DNA of 64,000 nucleotides from an uncultured Alphaproteobacteria bacterium. Lineage in GTDB: Bacteria; Pseudomonadota; Alphaproteobacteria; HIMB59; GCA-002718135. Position 1 is the stretch's first letter; each line of letters starts with the position of its first letter. The notes below the pieces were generated by a model. It saw only the letters and a list, made by a program, of their open reading frames with translations, had not been told where the DNA came from and did not search any database. The stretch lies in assembly GCA_902580765.1 (NCBI GenBank), contig CACHLW010000002.1, forward strand, positions 56,594-120,593. The letters run 5' to 3'. Of the stretch, positions 1 to 9,989 are shown one piece after another. Position numbers and translations under genes: made by a program.

Positions 1-750
1 AAACTTAATTCTTACGAAGAAATCACAACGTACAATAATTTTTATGAGTTTGGGACTCATAAAAAACATCCACATTTAAATTCTGGAAATTTTAAACCTA
101 GGCCATGGACAATAAAAATAGATGGTCTTGTTAAAAAGCCTCAAACATTTGACTTAGAAAAAATTTTATCAAATGTAACAATAGAAGATAGGGTTTATAG
201 ATTAAGATGTGTTGAAGCATGGTCCATGGTTATTCCTTGGCAAGGTTTTCAGTTATCTGAACTTATAAAAATGGCCGAACCTTTAAGTTCAGCAAAGTAT
301 GTTCAGTTTGTAACTGTATTCAGGCCGGAAGAAATGCCAGGTCAGCAAAAGAGAACAATTATTTGGCCATATAGAGAAGGGCTTCGAATGGATGAAGCAA
401 TGAATCCTTTAACAATATTAGCAACTGGATTGTATGGTCATGAAATGCCTAATCAAAATGGTGCACCCATAAGATTAGTTGTTCCATGGAAGTATGGTTT
501 CAAATCAATTAAATCAATTGTGGAAATTAGATTTTTAGATACTCAACCTGAAACATCTTGGGAAACTTTAGCTCCTTGGGAATATGGTTTTTATGCTAAT
601 GTCAATCCTAATGTTAATCATCCAAGGTGGAGTCAAGGAACAGAGAGACGAATTGGAGAGTTTAAAAGAAGAGAAACACTTATGTTTAATGGCTATGAAG
701 AACAGGTAGCACATCTCTATAAAGATTTAGATTTGACTAAATTTTATTAA
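1..750 (+). CDS. msrP: MsrP, molybdopterin catalytic subunit of periplasmic methionine sulfoxide reductase (5' end cut by window)
   Basis: The reading frame is open from base 1, so the N-terminus with the expected Tat signal lies upstream of the window. The visible part begins with the family stretch [11 protein letters not shown], followed by the [15 protein letters not shown] block. The Cys codon at 208-210 is the expected molybdopterin ligand. The family reduces methionine sulfoxide in oxidised periplasmic proteins, taking electrons from the membrane haem protein MsrQ, whose gene starts 3 bases after this stop. Earlier name YedY. Identification is firm; only the true start is unknown. Confidence 0.95.
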   Translation, partial: KLNSYEEITTYNNFYEFGTHKKHPHLNSGNFKPRPWTIKIDGLVKKPQTFDLEKILSNVTIEDRVYRLRCVEAWSMVIPWQGFQLSELIKMAEPLSSAKYVQFVTVFRPEEMPGQQKRTIIWPYREGLRMDEAMNPLTILATGLYGHEMPNQNGAPIRLVVPWKYGFKSIKSIVEIRFLDTQPETSWETLAPWEYGFYANVNPNVNHPRWSQGTERRIGEFKRRETLMFNGYEEQVAHLYKDLDLTKFY

Positions 751-753
751 TGA

Positions 754-1359
754 ATGTTTTCAACAAGAAATTTTAACCGCAGTAAACCTGTCTTATTTAT
801 TTTAATTCTATTTCCTAGTCTACTATGGGCGTACCAATTTGTTACTGGTAATCTTGGAGTAAATCCAATTGAAAAACTAATGGATGAGTTAGGTCTAATG
901 GCACTCAGATTAATAATAATAACTCTTATGATTACTACTCTATCAAATATTAGACCTTTAAAATCGATAGTTGTATTACGAAGAATGATTGGACTTTTTG
1001 CTTTCTATTATGTCTGTTTGCATTTCTCCACTTACATAGTTTTAGATCATTTTTTAGATATGCAATTTATAATACAAGATATTATAAAAAGACCATTTAT
1101 AACTTTTGGTTTTATAAGTTTTCTTTTTTTAATCCCGCTTGCTAGCACTTCAACAAACAATATGATTAAAAGATTAGGTTTTAAATTATGGAAGAAAATT
1201 CATTATTTAATTTACCCAGTAGCCATTCTGGCTAGTATGCATTTTTATGTTTTAGTTCGTGCTGATAAAACTGAACCAGTCATTTATATGGGAATAATTA
1301 TCCTCTTGTTACTTCACAGAATATTTAAAAGACTTACTCGTCCTCAGTTGGTTCAGTAA
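754..1359 (+). CDS. msrQ: MsrQ, haem-binding membrane subunit of the MsrPQ system
   Basis: This 201-residue, strongly hydrophobic protein has about six membrane helices of the ferric-reductase-like type, with histidines in helices (for example YVCLHFSTY and LASMHFYVL) suited to bind haem b. The family passes electrons from the respiratory chain to MsrP. The gene directly follows msrP, the usual operon order. Its last 26 bases overlap the convergent MFS gene end to end. Formerly YedZ. Confidence 0.9.
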   Translation: MFSTRNFNRSKPVLFILILFPSLLWAYQFVTGNLGVNPIEKLMDELGLMALRLIIITLMITTLSNIRPLKSIVVLRRMIGLFAFYYVCLHFSTYIVLDHFLDMQFIIQDIIKRPFITFGFISFLFLIPLASTSTNNMIKRLGFKLWKKIHYLIYPVAILASMHFYVLVRADKTEPVIYMGIIILLLLHRIFKRLTRPQLVQ

Positions 1360-2572
1360 CGGGGTTCATTTCCATACCAGCAGGACTAATATTTCGTGGT
1401 AAAGGATTGTATTGTGATTCAAGATCACGTGGTTTAGTTCTTTGTGTCATTCTATACAAACCAAACAGCCCTAGCAGTCCATGTATTAAAAATAAATAGA
1501 TGTAAAAACCTAACGCTCCCAACATTTCCATAAATCCAGAAACAAACAAAGGTCCGATAATTGATCCAATACCAATCAGTATACCAAAGGTTGCACTTGC
1601 TGATACTATCTCATTAGGTTGTAAGAAGTCATTTGTATGAGCAACCGTAAGTGAATACATTGGTAAACAGGCAACTGAAAAAAGACCAGTAAAAATTAAG
1701 AATAACGTTAGTGGCATAAAGTTTGCAAAAACAAAAAATAAACTCAAACCTGAAGCCATAAAAGAAACACCAATAAGAATAATACGCCTATCTATTCTAT
1801 CTGACAAATATCCAATAGGCCATTGAGATAGGGCTCCAGCTGACGTTATAATCATCATATAGAGAGAAATTTCAAATAAACTTAAATTAATAGATGATGC
1901 ATAAATTGCACCGTAGCCAAAAACTGCACTATGCGATAAACCAGTTGCTAATGCGCCAACAAAACCTAAAGGTGAAACAGTATAAAATTCTCTTAAAGAA
2001 AAAAATTTAGGACTTTCTGTATTAGGTTGTTCTGTTGAAGATAAAAGAATAGGAAGAAGTGCGAATGATAATAAAATTGATACTAAAATAAATAAATCAA
2101 CTTTAGCTGGATCGCCTAAATTTAATAAAAATTGTCCTGCTCCAACAAATACAAAAGTAATAATCATGTAAACGGAAAGTAATTGACCACGAGTTTGATT
2201 AGTTGATTTTTCATTTAACCAGCTCTCCATGATTACATAAATACCAGCAAGGCTTAAACCAGTTAATATTCGTATAAACATCCATGAATAAGGATGAACA
2301 AATACTGAGTGTAATAGTATAGCGATAGAAGCAAGCGATGCTAAAGCGGCAAAAACTCTTATATGACCAACACGTTGTAAAAAAATTGGAATTGTTAATG
2401 CGCCAGTTAAGTATCCAACGTAATAACCAGCTATAATAAGTCCTGATGCAAAAAAACTAAAACCTTCTAAAACAGAACGAACACCGATAAGTGTTCCTTG
2501 CAAACCATGACCAAGACTAATTAAAGCAAAGCCAAAAAAAAGGGCCCAAGTGTTTTGTAGTACCTTAAACAT
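1334..2572 (-). CDS. MFS transporter, YcaD-like
   Basis: The 412-residue protein has twelve predicted membrane helices in two halves. The loop GYLSDRIDRR, around residues 255-264, is the major facilitator signature between helices 8 and 9 (the second-half copy). The overall pattern, including the MESWLNEKS segment, resembles the YcaD branch of small-molecule exporters/importers. Substrate unknown. The 3' end overlaps msrQ tail to tail. A hydrophilic tail of about 40 residues follows the last helix. Confidence 0.8.
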   Translation of the reverse strand: MFKVLQNTWALFFGFALISLGHGLQGTLIGVRSVLEGFSFFASGLIIAGYYVGYLTGALTIPIFLQRVGHIRVFAALASLASIAILLHSVFVHPYSWMFIRILTGLSLAGIYVIMESWLNEKSTNQTRGQLLSVYMIITFVFVGAGQFLLNLGDPAKVDLFILVSILLSFALLPILLSSTEQPNTESPKFFSLREFYTVSPLGFVGALATGLSHSAVFGYGAIYASSINLSLFEISLYMMIITSAGALSQWPIGYLSDRIDRRIILIGVSFMASGLSLFFVFANFMPLTLFLIFTGLFSVACLPMYSLTVAHTNDFLQPNEIVSASATFGILIGIGSIIGPLFVSGFMEMLGALGFYIYLFLIHGLLGLFGLYRMTQRTKPRDLESQYNPLPRNISPAGMEMNPVTEPTEDE

Positions 2573-2594
2573 CTTCTAACTTTTTATTGAAATT

Positions 2595-2948
2595 CTAGTA
2601 TTCTTCTTCGCCGTCTTCTTTAGGTTTAATACCTTCGGCTATTGGATCAATTTCTGTTTCATCTTCTAATAAAACAGTATCATCCTCAAGATTGTCTTCG
2701 TTGTTATCCAAATCCAAATTATCGATATCAAGATCATCATCTTTTTCTTTTGGTTTTGGCGGGATAGGATTAGTTAAAGGAGCAGCATTAGTACTTCCAG
2801 GTTTTCTTCCACGTCTTGGTCTAGTCATGGTAGTAACTTCAATTTCTTTACCACACTCAGGACATTCCAGTTCCGTTCTTCCTAAGTCGTAGTATTGCTT
2901 ACTACACATTGGACATATTCTTTTTAAACCCCAAGATTCTTTGTACAT
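2595..2948 (-). CDS. FYDLN-acid family small zinc-ribbon protein
   Basis: I start this 117-residue protein at the ATG at 2948. The family begins with a short segment before the first CxxC, and a purine-rich AGAAGAG lies just upstream; a longer frame from a TTG upstream would add a non-homologous extension. Residues 10-35 hold CPMC, YYDLG and CPEC, a zinc ribbon. A basic segment (RPRRGRK) and a long Asp/Glu-rich tail follow. This is an alphaproteobacterial family of unknown function (TIGR02300 type). It starts 2 bases after the CHCC zinc-finger gene and is probably cotranscribed with it. Confidence 0.85.
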   Translation of the reverse strand: MYKESWGLKRICPMCSKQYYDLGRTELECPECGKEIEVTTMTRPRRGRKPGSTNAAPLTNPIPPKPKEKDDDLDIDNLDLDNNEDNLEDDTVLLEDETEIDPIAEGIKPKEDGEEEY

Positions 2949-2950
2949 TT

Positions 2951-3112
2951 CTACTCTTCTTTTTTTATAAATATTTTGCCACAATAACCGCAAACAATTT
3001 TGTTCTCATTATTGAAGGTGTAATAAACTGCGGGATGTCCTAAACCATCTTCACCACCATCGCAAGAGATAGTTTCGGTTTTTGGATCTACTTCCACAAT
3101 ATCCTCAGTCAT
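2951..3112 (-). CDS. Small CHCC-type zinc-finger protein (53 aa)
   Basis: This short frame reads ATG at 3112 to TAG at 2951-2953. It contains SCDGG, GLGHPAVYY and VCGYCGKIF, the Cys-His-Cys-Cys pattern of the zf-CHCC family, related to the NDUFS6/13 kDa subunit of mitochondrial complex I. Family members are 55-80 residues and usually of unknown role in bacteria; a link to complex I assembly or iron-sulfur chemistry is inference. The gene sits 2 bases before the FYDLN gene. No clear Shine-Dalgarno is visible. Confidence 0.85.
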   Translation of the reverse strand: MTEDIVEVDPKTETISCDGGEDGLGHPAVYYTFNNENKIVCGYCGKIFIKKEE

Positions 3113-3156
3113 AAAAGTCATATAAAATTTTCATACAAAAAGTCTATATTTTTTCC

Positions 3157-4005
3157 TTATAGAATTTGAAAATAAACAACCGAAATACCACTCACTATTA
3201 AAATAGAAGGTATTATTCGAGATTTTGCATTTTTCTCAAATAAGAAAAGCATTCCAATAATTGCAGCAAACACAATACTTATTTCTCTAATACTAGAGAC
3301 ATAAGCTATTTCTATAAATTGCATACTCCAAACAACTATTGCGTAACTACTTGTTGCAAATACACCAGCAGCAATCCCCGATCTAAAAGTATACGTTTCT
3401 CTTTTTCGTAAACCATCTTTCGAGATCAAACCAATAATTAGTAAAGGTATTCCATTAAGTGTGAAGAGCCAGTAAATATAGGAAAAACCATTTTCAGAAA
3501 GCCTAACCCCAACCCCGTCAACTAAAGTGTAAGCAGTAATTAGAATAGCCGTTGATATTGCGAGAGCAAAACCTCTAAAGTTAAAAGATAAATTTTTAGC
3601 ATAAGAAATTAAAAATAATCCAATACAAACAATTAATATTCCAACAAAACCAGCAACACTAATATCAGAACTTAAAAATAAAATACTAATGATTGCTACA
3701 AACAAACATGAACTTCCTCTAGAAATTGGATATATGTAAGAGAGATCACCGTACCTATAAGAATAAATTACATTTAATCTATAAATGACATGAATGATAA
3801 CGGTTGCAATTAAAAAATACCAAACCTCTAAAGTTGGAAATGGAACAGTAAATGTTAAAGGTAAAAAAATAGTAACTTCTAAGACAGATGTTATACCCAT
3901 TAAAGATAATGGGTTCTTACTTGATTTTATTATAGCACTCCAAACTGCATGACATAGAGCAGAAACAAGAATTAAGATAAAAATAAAATTTACTGACAAT
4001 GTCAT
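3157..4005 (-). CDS. EamA/DMT-family membrane transporter
   Basis: The 282-residue protein has about ten hydrophobic helices arranged as two EamA repeats, the drug/metabolite transporter fold. No substrate can be read from the sequence. It lies 14 bases downstream of ugpE on the same strand, so it may be the last gene of the ugpC-ugpA-ugpE transcript. A role in exporting a product of phosphonate breakdown is possible but only positional. Confidence 0.75.
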   Translation of the reverse strand: MTLSVNFIFILILVSALCHAVWSAIIKSSKNPLSLMGITSVLEVTIFLPLTFTVPFPTLEVWYFLIATVIIHVIYRLNVIYSYRYGDLSYIYPISRGSSCLFVAIISILFLSSDISVAGFVGILIVCIGLFLISYAKNLSFNFRGFALAISTAILITAYTLVDGVGVRLSENGFSYIYWLFTLNGIPLLIIGLISKDGLRKRETYTFRSGIAAGVFATSSYAIVVWSMQFIEIAYVSSIREISIVFAAIIGMLFLFEKNAKSRIIPSILIVSGISVVYFQIL

Positions 4006-4019
4006 CAGTAGATAAGAAT

Positions 4020-4913
4020 TTACTTCATGCCTGTCAAAGTAATTCCTTCAATAAATCGTTTTTGCGCGATTATAAAAGCAACAATAAGTGGAACTGTTAC
4101 TGTAACTATCGATGCCATCATTGGACCAAATTCGTCACTATCAATTCCACCTCTAAATTCTCTTATACCAAGCGGCGGAGTAAAGAGATCTCTATTTCCT
4201 GTTATTACCATACGAGGCCAGAAATAATCATTCCAGTGTGCAACAACTGAGAATATTGCAAAAGCAAGTAACGCTGGTATTGCAGTTGGAAGCATTACTT
4301 TCCATACGATTGCGTACTCTCCCATGCCGTCCATCCTGGCGGCATCAATTAATTCATCGGGCACAGTCATAAAAAATTGCCGCATTAAAAAAATTCCAAA
4401 CACCGATATGGTCCAGGGAAGTATCAAGGCGGAATAGGTGTCAACTAATCCTGCCTGGGCCAACATAACATACAATGGAAGCGCAATTCCATGAACTGGA
4501 ATGAGCAAGCAAAATAAAACCATTGAGAAAACAAATTCTCGCCCGTAAAACCGTAACTTAGCGAGTGCATACGCGCACGGTAAGGCGACTAAAACCTGAA
4601 TAATGAAGATTGATAAAGTAACAATGACACCATTCATTAAGTATCTAGGAATAGGCGCTTTTTCAAAAGCAAACCAATAGTTGTATTGATATGGCTTCAT
4701 TGTACATGTTTCTTCTGAATAACCAGTTTTAACACATACAGGAAACGTTTGAGTTTCTTGCGCACCAATAAGACCACCAGAAATTGATTGGATTTCTTGC
4801 TGAGATTTTAATGACATTGAAACCATCATATAAAAAGGGAGCATCACTACGATAGCACCAATAATTAAGATTGCATGCTTCCAACCTTCCCCAATATATT
4901 GTTTAGCTTCCAT
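4020..4913 (-). CDS. ugpE: UgpE-like ABC permease (CUT1 family)
   Basis: This 297-residue inner-membrane permease has six membrane helices. The EAA loop (ELIDAARMDGMGEYAIVWKV), near residues 188-207, docks on the ATPase. The end GITLTGMK is typical of MalG/UgpE-type subunits. It pairs with ugpA (1-base overlap at 4913), ugpC, and the binding protein at 9990. Homologues import glycerol-3-phosphate or sugars; here the genes flank phnA-phnY, so a phosphonate or phospho/phosphono-ester substrate is plausible. Confidence 0.85.
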   Translation of the reverse strand: MEAKQYIGEGWKHAILIIGAIVVMLPFYMMVSMSLKSQQEIQSISGGLIGAQETQTFPVCVKTGYSEETCTMKPYQYNYWFAFEKAPIPRYLMNGVIVTLSIFIIQVLVALPCAYALAKLRFYGREFVFSMVLFCLLIPVHGIALPLYVMLAQAGLVDTYSALILPWTISVFGIFLMRQFFMTVPDELIDAARMDGMGEYAIVWKVMLPTAIPALLAFAIFSVVAHWNDYFWPRMVITGNRDLFTPPLGIREFRGGIDSDEFGPMMASIVTVTVPLIVAFIIAQKRFIEGITLTGMK

Positions 4914-5869
4914 TAATAATGAACCCTCTTCTCAATGACATATCTTTGGAAAAACGTTAACACAAGAATAAATCCAATAAAGACAACAGTGATTGCTGCA
5001 CCGATACTTGTTAAGTTTTGTTGAATAGCTTTTTCAAAGATTGCATACATCATGACATACGTTGTTTTTGATGGACCACCCTTGGTGAGTATTTCGATGG
5101 TATCAAATACTTGAAACGTTCTAATTGTAGTAATAGTGACAACAAACAACGTTGTTGGACCAAGCATTGGCCATGTAACAAGCTTAAATTGTTCCCAAGT
5201 AGATTTAGCACCATCCATTTCTGCAGCTTGGTATAACTCTCTTGGTATGCTTGTTAAACCAGCTAAATATAAAACCATGTTAAAACCAAATGCCTGCCAA
5301 ATTCCTATGAAACATACTGTCCAAATCGCAGTATTCTTTTGTTTTAACCAATATGGAAAATCCATGTTGTTTGCACATGCTACAGCGTACCAGCTTTCTT
5401 GTGAGTCTACCCATGGTAACCAATGAAAACCAAGAATGAATTCTCTTACTCCTCCACACCCATTTGCTAAAAAACTATTTACAATTCCTAATGTTGGATG
5501 AAGAGTAAATTCCCATGCAATTGCCATTGCAAGAAGAGTTGCCATAACTGGAAGAAAGAAAATTGTTTTATATATATCAGCGCCAAACCTTAGTGAATTT
5601 AAGAGCATAGCAGCACATAATCCAAGTACAACAGAAATTGGAACGACAACAATAACATACGTCGCTGTGGCCCAAATCATTTTGACATATGTTTTTCGAT
5701 TGAACATTTTGTCATAATTTTCTAGTCCAACCCACTCAAATGTTTTGTTTCCTAAATTATAGTCAGTAAAAGAAATTCCTCCTGCAAGAAAAAGAGGAAA
5801 AATTAAAATAATTATCATCAGTATAATTGCTGGTGCAATAAACCATATGTGAGCTTTTGAATTATGCAT
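4913..5869 (-). CDS. ugpA: UgpA-like ABC permease (CUT1 family)
   Basis: The 318-residue permease has six membrane helices, an EAA loop (ELYQAAEMDGAKSTWEQF) and the C-terminus KRVHY, a common UgpA ending. Between helices it carries an insertion of about 50 residues (roughly 136-185) with Cys and Trp residues (ANGCGG, WLPWVDSQESW) predicted outside the membrane; MalF-type permeases also carry extra periplasmic loops. It overlaps ugpC by 8 bases and touches ugpE, so the three are one transcript. Substrate inferred from context only. Confidence 0.85.
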   Translation of the reverse strand: MHNSKAHIWFIAPAIILMIIILIFPLFLAGGISFTDYNLGNKTFEWVGLENYDKMFNRKTYVKMIWATATYVIVVVPISVVLGLCAAMLLNSLRFGADIYKTIFFLPVMATLLAMAIAWEFTLHPTLGIVNSFLANGCGGVREFILGFHWLPWVDSQESWYAVACANNMDFPYWLKQKNTAIWTVCFIGIWQAFGFNMVLYLAGLTSIPRELYQAAEMDGAKSTWEQFKLVTWPMLGPTTLFVVTITTIRTFQVFDTIEILTKGGPSKTTYVMMYAIFEKAIQQNLTSIGAAITVVFIGFILVLTFFQRYVIEKRVHY

Positions 5870-6995
5870 TAGTAAATTGAACTCTCATTCCTGCTTGATT
5901 AAATAGTAATGCTTTATCTGAAACTCTTTTAATATTCACACTAGAACCGTTTGAAATTTGGTGTGTCAATTGTGGCAAGCCCCTTACAATTATTTTATTT
6001 GAACCGTCTTCAATATTTACATGAAAGAAAATATCTGAACCTAAATTTTCTCTATATGCAACTGTTCCACTAAATGTATTTTCATTACTTTCATTTGTAA
6101 TTTCTAAATGTTCTGGTCGAATACCAATATGTAAATCTGTATTACTTTCAGAACTTTTTCTTTTTAAATTGACGTTGAGAAAACTTACTGTCCCACTTGA
6201 GTCCGAAGTTCCTTTAAATATATTTATTTTTGGACTTCCAACAAACTGAGCCACACTTAATGAGGAAGGATTGTCATATACTTCTTGAGGTGTATCAAGT
6301 TGTAATAAATTTCCATCAATCATAACAGCCATTCTAGAAGACATAGTTAATGCTTCTGCTTGATCATGTGTAACGTACACAAAAGTAGTTTTAAGTGAAT
6401 TATGAAGTTCAGATAGTTCAGAACGCATGTGAACTCTCAAAGCCGCATCTAAATTTGAAAGAGGTTCATCCATTAAAAAGGCAACAGGCTCTCTAACCAT
6501 AGCACGACCAAGAGCAACTCTTTGTCTTTGACCACCTGACAATTGTCCAGGTTTTCTATCTAATAGTTCTGAAATTTTTAGAGTTTCAGAAGTTTTATTT
6601 ACTAATTGATTTATAGATTCTGTTTTCTCTTTTTTGCTTGGTGAAAAATTACCAATTAAGGGAAGTCTTTCAAATGCATTATAATCTCTAAGTCTTAATG
6701 GAGTTTCCAAATTTCTTCTTACTGTAAGATGAGGATAAAGAGCATATGACTGGAATACCATTGCCAAATCTCTTTCACTGGCTCTAACTCTATTTACATT
6801 TTTATTATCTATTAATACATCACCTGAAGTCTGCTGTTCCAATCCTGCAATTATTCTAAGTAATGTAGATTTACCACAACCAGATGGACCAACTAACGTT
6901 AAGAATTCTCCATCGTTTATATCAACATTCAAATTATTCAGTACTTGGGTAGACCCAAATGACTTTGAAATATTTTTAAGTGATATTGTCCCCAC
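5862..6995 (-). CDS. ugpC: UgpC-like ABC transporter ATPase
   Basis: The 377-residue protein is a CUT1 ATPase: Walker [10 protein letters not shown] (36-44), signature LSGGQ (152-156), Walker B FLMDEP (about 173-178), H-loop His210, then a C-terminal TOBE-type regulatory domain. An insertion of roughly 25 residues (about 105-130) sits before the signature. Translation starts at GTG 6995, supported by AGGGGG a few bases upstream. It energises UgpA/UgpE. The divergent neighbour is phnA, and a candidate Pho box faces this gene at 7065-7093. Confidence 0.88.
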   Translation of the reverse strand: MGTISLKNISKSFGSTQVLNNLNVDINDGEFLTLVGPSGCGKSTLLRIIAGLEQQTSGDVLIDNKNVNRVRASERDLAMVFQSYALYPHLTVRRNLETPLRLRDYNAFERLPLIGNFSPSKKEKTESINQLVNKTSETLKISELLDRKPGQLSGGQRQRVALGRAMVREPVAFLMDEPLSNLDAALRVHMRSELSELHNSLKTTFVYVTHDQAEALTMSSRMAVMIDGNLLQLDTPQEVYDNPSSLSVAQFVGSPKINIFKGTSDSSGTVSFLNVNLKRKSSESNTDLHIGIRPEHLEITNESNENTFSGTVAYRENLGSDIFFHVNIEDGSNKIIVRGLPQLTHQISNGSSVNIKRVSDKALLFNQAGMRVQFTNA

Positions 6996-7064
6996 TCATT
7001 CCCCCTGTATCTTAACTTTAATCTACAAAATTTTATTAAATTTGAGAATATTTTAAATCTATTT

Positions 7065-7093
7065 ATTTCAGTTTTATTTCAATTTTATTAACA
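7065..7093 (-). promoter_or_regulatory. Candidate Pho box driving ugpC-ugpA-ugpE
   Basis: Read on the minus strand, three 7-mers TGTTAAT, TTGAAAT and CTGAAAT begin exactly 11 bases apart, each pair joined by AAAA. This is the periodicity of PhoB-binding direct repeats (E. coli CTGTCAT type). The last unit ends about 70 bases before the ugpC start. Low sequence complexity leaves some risk of chance. Confidence 0.5.
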
Positions 7094-7103
7094 AATATTC
7101 AAA

Positions 7104-7132
7104 TTATGATTGAGTTTAACTAGCAGATAACT
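7104..7132 (+). promoter_or_regulatory. Weak candidate Pho box and promoter for phnA-phnY
   Basis: On the plus strand TTATGAT, TTTAACT and GATAACT begin 11 bases apart. A TATATT at 7156-7161 could be the -10 element, placing a transcript start very close to the GTG of phnA at 7172, which has no Shine-Dalgarno. The match is weaker than at the other sites. Confidence 0.3.
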
Positions 7133-7171
7133 ATAAATTCGTATTTTTAATAATATATATTAGTTGAATTC

Positions 7172-8413
7172 GTGTCCGATAATTTAGAAATTAATAAAAG
7201 AGAATATCCAAGCTCTTTCTCAAAAACTGCTATTGTTATATGCCTTGATGGTAGTCAAAAAGAGTATCTCGAAGAAGCATCAAAATCTAATCTTACACCA
7301 AATCTTGATAAATTAATTGCAAGTGGTGAAAACCTACTTGTTCACAGCGCTATTCCAAGTTTTACAAATCCAAATAACATTTCGATTGTAACAGGCCAAC
7401 CAAGTTCTGTACACGGTATATGCGGAAACTTCTTCTATACACCTGAGACGGGTGAAGAAGTAATGATGAATGACCCAAAATATATGCGAGCACCAACTAT
7501 TTTTGAAAAATTTTACAATTCTGGTTCTAAAATTGCTCTTGTTACTGCAAAAGACAAGTTGAGAACACTTTTAGGAAACGGATTAAGTTTTGATGATGAG
7601 AGAGCTATTTGTTTTTCTGCTGAAAAATCTGATCAAGCAACAAAAGATCTCAATGGTATAGATAATGTAAACGATTGGTTGGGGATGCCAGTTCCAGAAG
7701 TATATTCTGAAGGACTTTCTGAATTTGTAATGGCTGCAGGTGTAAAACTTCTTGAGGAGTTTAAACCAAATATTATGTATTTATCGACTACGGATTATAT
7801 TCAACACAAATATGCACCGGGAAATGAAACAGCAAATAAATTTTATGCAATGTTTGATAAATATATTGGACTTTTAAATAAGGAGAATGTTTCTATAATC
7901 ATCACAGCAGATCACGGAATGAAACCAAAATCAAAAGAAGATGGTTCACCTAATGCAATATTTTTACAAGATTATTTAGATAAAAAATTTGAACCAAACA
8001 TGGCTAAAGTCATCCTACCAATTACAGATCCATATGTCGTTCATCATGGTTCACTTGGTTCTTTTGCAACAATTTATTTAGAAGACAAGAGCAAGGTTGA
8101 TTTAGTTGTAAACGCTATTCAAGAAATAAAAGATATAGAAGTTGTTTTAACAAAAGATGAAGGATGTTCTACTTATAATTTACCTCCTGATAGAATGGGG
8201 GATATTATATGTATGTCTTCAGAATTTATGACTATTGGTTCATCGGAAGATAAACACAATCTTTCTGGATTAAATGAACCTTTACGTTCTCATGGAGGAC
8301 TCCATGAAAGAGAAGTTCCATTCATATCAAATTTAAAATTACAAAACTTAGATACTAGCAAACAATTATATAACTATGATGCATTTTATTATGCAATAAA
8401 TGGAGCCCTATGA
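7172..8413 (+). CDS. phnA: PhnA, phosphonoacetate hydrolase
   Basis: The 413-residue protein belongs to the alkaline phosphatase superfamily and matches the phosphonoacetate hydrolase branch: CLDGS with metal ligand Asp26, PSFTNPNN with the nucleophile Thr65, [14 protein letters not shown] and SHGGLHE supply the remaining two-zinc ligands. Length equals the family's (about 410). It cleaves phosphonoacetate to acetate and phosphate. Start is GTG at 7172 without an SD. It overlaps phnY by 4 bases (ATGA), so PhnY product is passed to PhnA. The usual activator gene (LysR type) is not seen, which fits control by PhoB instead. Confidence 0.92.
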   Translation: MSDNLEINKREYPSSFSKTAIVICLDGSQKEYLEEASKSNLTPNLDKLIASGENLLVHSAIPSFTNPNNISIVTGQPSSVHGICGNFFYTPETGEEVMMNDPKYMRAPTIFEKFYNSGSKIALVTAKDKLRTLLGNGLSFDDERAICFSAEKSDQATKDLNGIDNVNDWLGMPVPEVYSEGLSEFVMAAGVKLLEEFKPNIMYLSTTDYIQHKYAPGNETANKFYAMFDKYIGLLNKENVSIIITADHGMKPKSKEDGSPNAIFLQDYLDKKFEPNMAKVILPITDPYVVHHGSLGSFATIYLEDKSKVDLVVNAIQEIKDIEVVLTKDEGCSTYNLPPDRMGDIICMSSEFMTIGSSEDKHNLSGLNEPLRSHGGLHEREVPFISNLKLQNLDTSKQLYNYDAFYYAINGAL

Positions 8414-9852
8414 TGCACAAAAAAATGATTAATGAAGCAATGCGTATTGCTGGAGAAAAAGTTACTTCAGATAAAACAATAAATGTTGAGTACCCTTTTA
8501 CAGGTGAAGTAATCGGAACTGTTCCTGCCGGTACTGCAGAGCATGCAAGAAAGGCTTTAGATATTGCTGCAAATTACCAACCTAAACTTACAAGATACGA
8601 GAGACAAAAAATTCTTCAAACTGCTGCAGAAGTACTTGTTAAAAGAAAAGAAGAAATTTCTGATATTATTACTTTAGAACTTGGTATTTCAAAACAAGAT
8701 TCTCTATACGAAGTAGGAAGAGCTTTTGATGTATTTTCATTAACGGCTCAACTTTGTATTCTTGATGATGGAGAAATATTTTCTTGTGATTTAACTCCAC
8801 ATGGAAAAGCGAGAAAAATATTTACCATAAGAGAACCTTTAACGGCAATTTCAGCAATCACTCCATTTAATCACCCTTTGAATATGGTAGCGCATAAAAT
8901 TGCTCCTTCAATTGCAACTAATAATTGTACAGTATGTAAGCAGACAGAATTAACACCTTTAACAGCAATGGTACTCGCTGATGTTTTATATGAAGCAGGT
9001 CTGCCACCAGAAATGTTTTCAGTTGTAACTGGATGGCCTCAAGATATCGGATCAGAAATGATCAAGAATCCAAATATTGATCTCATTACTTTTACAGGTA
9101 GTGTAGGTGTAGGAAAATTAATTGCTGAACAAGCTGGATACAAAAGAACAGTTCTTGAGCTAGGTGGTAATGATCCATTAATTGTTTTAAATGACTTAGA
9201 CGGTGATGATCTTAAAAAAGCTGTTGAGCTAGCTGTTACGGGAGCAACGAAAAATTCTGGTCAACGTTGTACAGCTGTTAAAAGAATACTGGTTCAAGAA
9301 TCTATTGCAGATCAATTTGTTGAAATGGCTCTTGAGCGTGCTAAGAAAATTAAATTTGGTGATCCTATGAATATGGAAACAGACTTAGGTACAGTTGTTA
9401 ATGCTCAAGCTGCAGAACTTTTTGATAAAAGAGTTTCTATGGCTGAAGAAGACGGCGCAAAAATTTTATATCACCCTGGAAGAAAGGGTGCTTTGTTACC
9501 TCCAATAGTTGTAGATCATGTTGGTCCTAAAAGTGAATTAGTTTTAGAAGAAACATTTGGTCCAGTTATCCCAATCATTCGTGTGCCTAATGACGATGAA
9601 TCTGTAATGAAAATATCTAATTCAACCGCATTCGGATTATCATCTGGTGTATGTACAAATAACTTCATGCGAGCAAAAAAATATATTCAAGGTTTAAATG
9701 TTGGTACGGTAAATATTTGGGAGGTTCCAGGTTATAGAATTGAAATGTCTCCTTTTGGAGGAATTAAAGATTCAGGTCTTGGTTACAAAGAGGGTGTTAT
9801 TGAAGCAATGAAAAGTTTTACTAATGTAAAAACCTTTTCGCTACCTTGGTAA
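8410..9852 (+). CDS. phnY: PhnY, phosphonoacetaldehyde dehydrogenase
   Basis: This 480-residue aldehyde dehydrogenase has catalytic Cys287 (SGQRCTAV) and general base Glu250 (LELGGNDP). The LGGND variant in place of LGGKS/LGGKN and the coupling to phnA identify it as phosphonoacetaldehyde dehydrogenase, which oxidises phosphonoacetaldehyde to phosphonoacetate with NAD. It starts inside the phnA stop region (4-base overlap), indicating translational coupling. Together with phnW and phnA it completes the PhnW-PhnY-PhnA route for 2-aminoethylphosphonate. Not to be confused with the unrelated Fe/2-oxoglutarate oxygenase also called PhnY. Confidence 0.9.
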   Translation: MMHKKMINEAMRIAGEKVTSDKTINVEYPFTGEVIGTVPAGTAEHARKALDIAANYQPKLTRYERQKILQTAAEVLVKRKEEISDIITLELGISKQDSLYEVGRAFDVFSLTAQLCILDDGEIFSCDLTPHGKARKIFTIREPLTAISAITPFNHPLNMVAHKIAPSIATNNCTVCKQTELTPLTAMVLADVLYEAGLPPEMFSVVTGWPQDIGSEMIKNPNIDLITFTGSVGVGKLIAEQAGYKRTVLELGGNDPLIVLNDLDGDDLKKAVELAVTGATKNSGQRCTAVKRILVQESIADQFVEMALERAKKIKFGDPMNMETDLGTVVNAQAAELFDKRVSMAEEDGAKILYHPGRKGALLPPIVVDHVGPKSELVLEETFGPVIPIIRVPNDDESVMKISNSTAFGLSSGVCTNNFMRAKKYIQGLNVGTVNIWEVPGYRIEMSPFGGIKDSGLGYKEGVIEAMKSFTNVKTFSLPW

Positions 9853-9908
9853 ATAAACCAGTTTTTCTCTAATTTTTCTTAATGCTGTGGAAAAATAAGC
9901 TTATTTTT

Positions 9909-9937
9909 TAGTAATATTTTCGTAATAAAATTGTAAC
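9909..9937 (+). promoter_or_regulatory. Candidate Pho box for ugpB
   Basis: TAGTAAT, TCGTAAT and TTGTAAC start at 9909, 9920 and 9931, exactly 11 bases apart; all share GTAA at the same place. TAGATT at 9955-9960 is a possible -10. A GGAGGG at 9979-9984 is the ribosome binding site of ugpB. One of the best Pho boxes in the window. Confidence 0.6.
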
Positions 9938-9989
9938 CCTTTGAGGCTACGTGTTAGATTAATTATTATATTTGAATCGGAGGGATTAA

